Shown here piece by piece: positions 38,133 through 39,385 of a stretch of 39,385 nucleotides of DNA. The stretch's first letter is position 1. Each line of letters opens with the position of its first letter. The position numbers and the translations under genes were made by a program. Source of the DNA: an uncultured Pelagibacteraceae bacterium (GTDB taxonomy: Bacteria > Pseudomonadota > Alphaproteobacteria > Pelagibacterales > Pelagibacteraceae); assembly GCA_902615425.1 (NCBI GenBank), contig CACMPD010000009.1, positions 1 to 39,385 on the forward strand, in the 5' to 3' direction. The notes under the pieces are model-generated. The model did not search any database. It saw only the letters and a list, made by a program, of their open reading frames with translations, and was not told where the DNA came from.

Positions 38133-38185
38133 ATAGTTTTTAGAAAAGTCCTTTTTTATTAGTTGTTAGTTTAATATGACAACAT

Positions 38186-39196
38186 TTAAGATTTCGTAAA
38201 TCTACTAATATTTGAACCATGTTTACTGATTTCATTATTCATCCAGTCATATGTTTTCTTAAGACCGTCTTTTAATTTGATTTTAAAACTCCAATTTAAA
38301 ATCTTTTTAACTAAATCATTATTACTTGATCTGCCTCTTACACCCTTTGGTTTATCTAATTGATAATCACGATTAAGTTTTTTTATTTGTGAAATTTCCT
38401 CAATTATATCTATCATTTGATTAATTGATACCTGTTCATCACTACCAATGTTTACAGGTTCTGAATAATCAGACTCAAATAATCTTAATGTTCCATCAAT
38501 ACAATCATCAATATATAAAAAACTTCTTGTCTGTTTTCCATCTCCCCAAACTTCAATTTTATTTTCATTATTTTTTTTAGCATTGATAATCTTTCTACAT
38601 AAAGCTGCTGGTGCTTTTTCTCTTCCACCATCATAAGTGCCAAATGGCCCGTAAATATTATGGTATCTCGCTATTCTTACTTCAATTCCATAATCTTCCA
38701 TAAAATGCCTACACATACGTTCGCTAAATAATTTTTCCCAACCATAACCATCCTCTGGGTCTGCAGGGTAAGCATCTTTTTCTTTAAGTCCATTTATAAA
38801 TGTATTTTGTTGCTTAGTTTTATTATAAGCACATGCACTAGATGAAAAAAAATATTTTTTTACACCATCTTCTCTACATGCAATTAGTAAGTTAGTATTA
38901 ATCAAAACTGATTGCATGCATTCTGCTTTATTATTCTCAATAAAACCCATACCTCCCATATTGCAAGCCATGTTAAAAACATAATCAATATTTTTTGTTA
39001 CTTTTCGACAATTGTTGATTTCTTTCATATCCATTGAATAATGATTCTGTGTATTGTCATATTCCTGGAACCAATATTCTTTTGGTTTGATATCAACAGC
39101 CACAATAAAATTATCATTTTCTAATAATCTCTTGACTAAATGACCGCCTATAAATCCACCTGCACCTACTACTAAAATTTTTTTATTTTTAATCAT
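38186..39196 (-). CDS. GDP-mannose 3,5-epimerase-like NAD-dependent epimerase
   Basis: The 336-residue extended short-chain dehydrogenase has GAGGFIGGHLV (11-21) and the strongly specific blocks NMGGMGF, SSACAY, HNIYGPFGT and GGREKAPAALCRK. The acid/base residues of plant GME (C145, Y174, K178, K217 in Arabidopsis) correspond to C122, Y151, K155 and K194 here, all with one constant offset of 23. This predicts conversion of GDP-D-mannose to GDP-L-galactose or GDP-L-gulose. The remaining alternative is another nucleotide-sugar epimerase of the same subfamily. It starts 2 nt after the stop of the partial WecA-type gene. Confidence 0.82.
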   Translation of the reverse strand: MIKNKKILVVGAGGFIGGHLVKRLLENDNFIVAVDIKPKEYWFQEYDNTQNHYSMDMKEINNCRKVTKNIDYVFNMACNMGGMGFIENNKAECMQSVLINTNLLIACREDGVKKYFFSSSACAYNKTKQQNTFINGLKEKDAYPADPEDGYGWEKLFSERMCRHFMEDYGIEVRIARYHNIYGPFGTYDGGREKAPAALCRKIINAKKNNENKIEVWGDGKQTRSFLYIDDCIDGTLRLFESDYSEPVNIGSDEQVSINQMIDIIEEISQIKKLNRDYQLDKPKGVRGRSSNNDLVKKILNWSFKIKLKDGLKKTYDWMNNEISKHGSNISRFTKS

Positions 39197-39198
39197 AA

Positions 39199-39385
39199 TT
39201 ATTTCTTATCACTTGATTTTAAAAATTTAATCAAAAAAACATATATAATAAAAAATGTTGAAAATGTTAAAAAGAAATTTAACTTAAAGAAAATAAATAA
39301 AACTATAGGTAAAATAGATAGAAATAAAAGAATTATGTTCGAGTATACTAATGAATATTTATCTATTAAGAGATGATGAATATGT
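39199..39385 (-). CDS. WecA/MraY-type polyprenyl-phosphate sugar-1-phosphate transferase, C-terminal end
   Basis: The last 61 residues of a protein entering from the right edge. It begins HIHHLLIDKYS, the HxHH cytoplasmic-loop motif of the WecA/TagO/MraY (GT4) family, and continues with two hydrophobic helices and a short KSSDKK tail. These enzymes attach GlcNAc-1-P or a related sugar phosphate to undecaprenyl phosphate and start glycan assembly. Substrate cannot be determined from this fragment. It is the upstream partner of the GME-like gene (2-nt gap). Confidence 0.78.
   Translation of the reverse strand, partial: HIHHLLIDKYSLVYSNIILLFLSILPIVLFIFFKLNFFLTFSTFFIIYVFLIKFLKSSDKK

Overview
The window is a strongly AT-rich, very densely packed bacterial chromosome segment. 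Genes abut or overlap by 1-41 nt almost everywhere and no gene-free stretch exceeds about 120 bases. Gene content (DUF1013/TrcR, RpoH, three-part transhydrogenase, complete Tol-Pal locus), the alphaproteobacterial initiator tRNA, Lys/Asn/Ile-rich proteins and extreme compaction point to the SAR11 clade (Pelagibacterales). That assignment is inference from gene order and composition; no database was searched.

Layout. 1-566 (minus): the 5' end of a farnesyl/geranylgeranyl diphosphate synthase gene, overlapped by xseB. 587-3034 (plus): a Sua5-type threonylcarbamoyl-AMP synthase and a two-gene ABC-2 exporter, meeting a minus-strand tRNA-Arg(TCG). 3136-5050 (plus): rluD and rpoH. 5047-20770 (minus): a long co-directional run read as DUF4164-like coiled coil, zapA, 5-formyl-THF cyclo-ligase, ymdB-type phosphoesterase, yebC, a phage-type RuvC-like nuclease, tolQ-tolR-tolA-tolB-pal, a terminator, then cpoB-tilS-ftsH-folP-glmM-thiD-purA. 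20826-29030 (plus): tkt-gap-pgk-fba-thiE-efp-suhB, then rpmE, the DUF1013 regulator, rpsU and initiator tRNA-Met. 29036-32917 (minus): tal, pntB, pntAB, pntAA, a 36-residue cytochrome-oxidase subunit IV-like gene, rpmJ and an orphan 5S rRNA. 32968-39385 (minus): cell-surface glycan genes (GT2 glycosyltransferase, large membrane protein, fcl, gmd, WecG/TagA-type transferase, GDP-mannose-3,5-epimerase-like protein, and the C-terminus of a WecA/MraY-type phosphosugar transferase).

The parts fit together as core housekeeping: lower glycolysis/gluconeogenesis with pentose-phosphate steps (tkt, gap, pgk, fba, tal), NADPH balance (pnt, and a GAPDH whose cofactor pocket looks NADP-accepting), thiamine salvage (thiD, thiE), folate (folP, cyclo-ligase), envelope integrity during division (Tol-Pal, zapA) and proteostasis (rpoH, ftsH). 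At 32.9 kb this gives way to an accessory glycan region that starts directly beyond a 5S gene with no 23S gene next to it. This matches the reported position of hypervariable region 2 in Ca. Pelagibacter, between the 23S and 5S genes.

I did not find a clearly new multi-gene system. The items most worth a second look are: the orphan 5S gene with its own promoter placed so that +1 falls at the mature 5' end, followed after 14 nt by rpmJ; an apparent ATT start on rpsU; a phage-type RuvC at the ruvC locus with no ruvAB beside it; a GDP-mannose 3,5-epimerase-like enzyme next to gmd/fcl; GAPDH cofactor-site changes; and a 14-nt homopolymer inside fcl.
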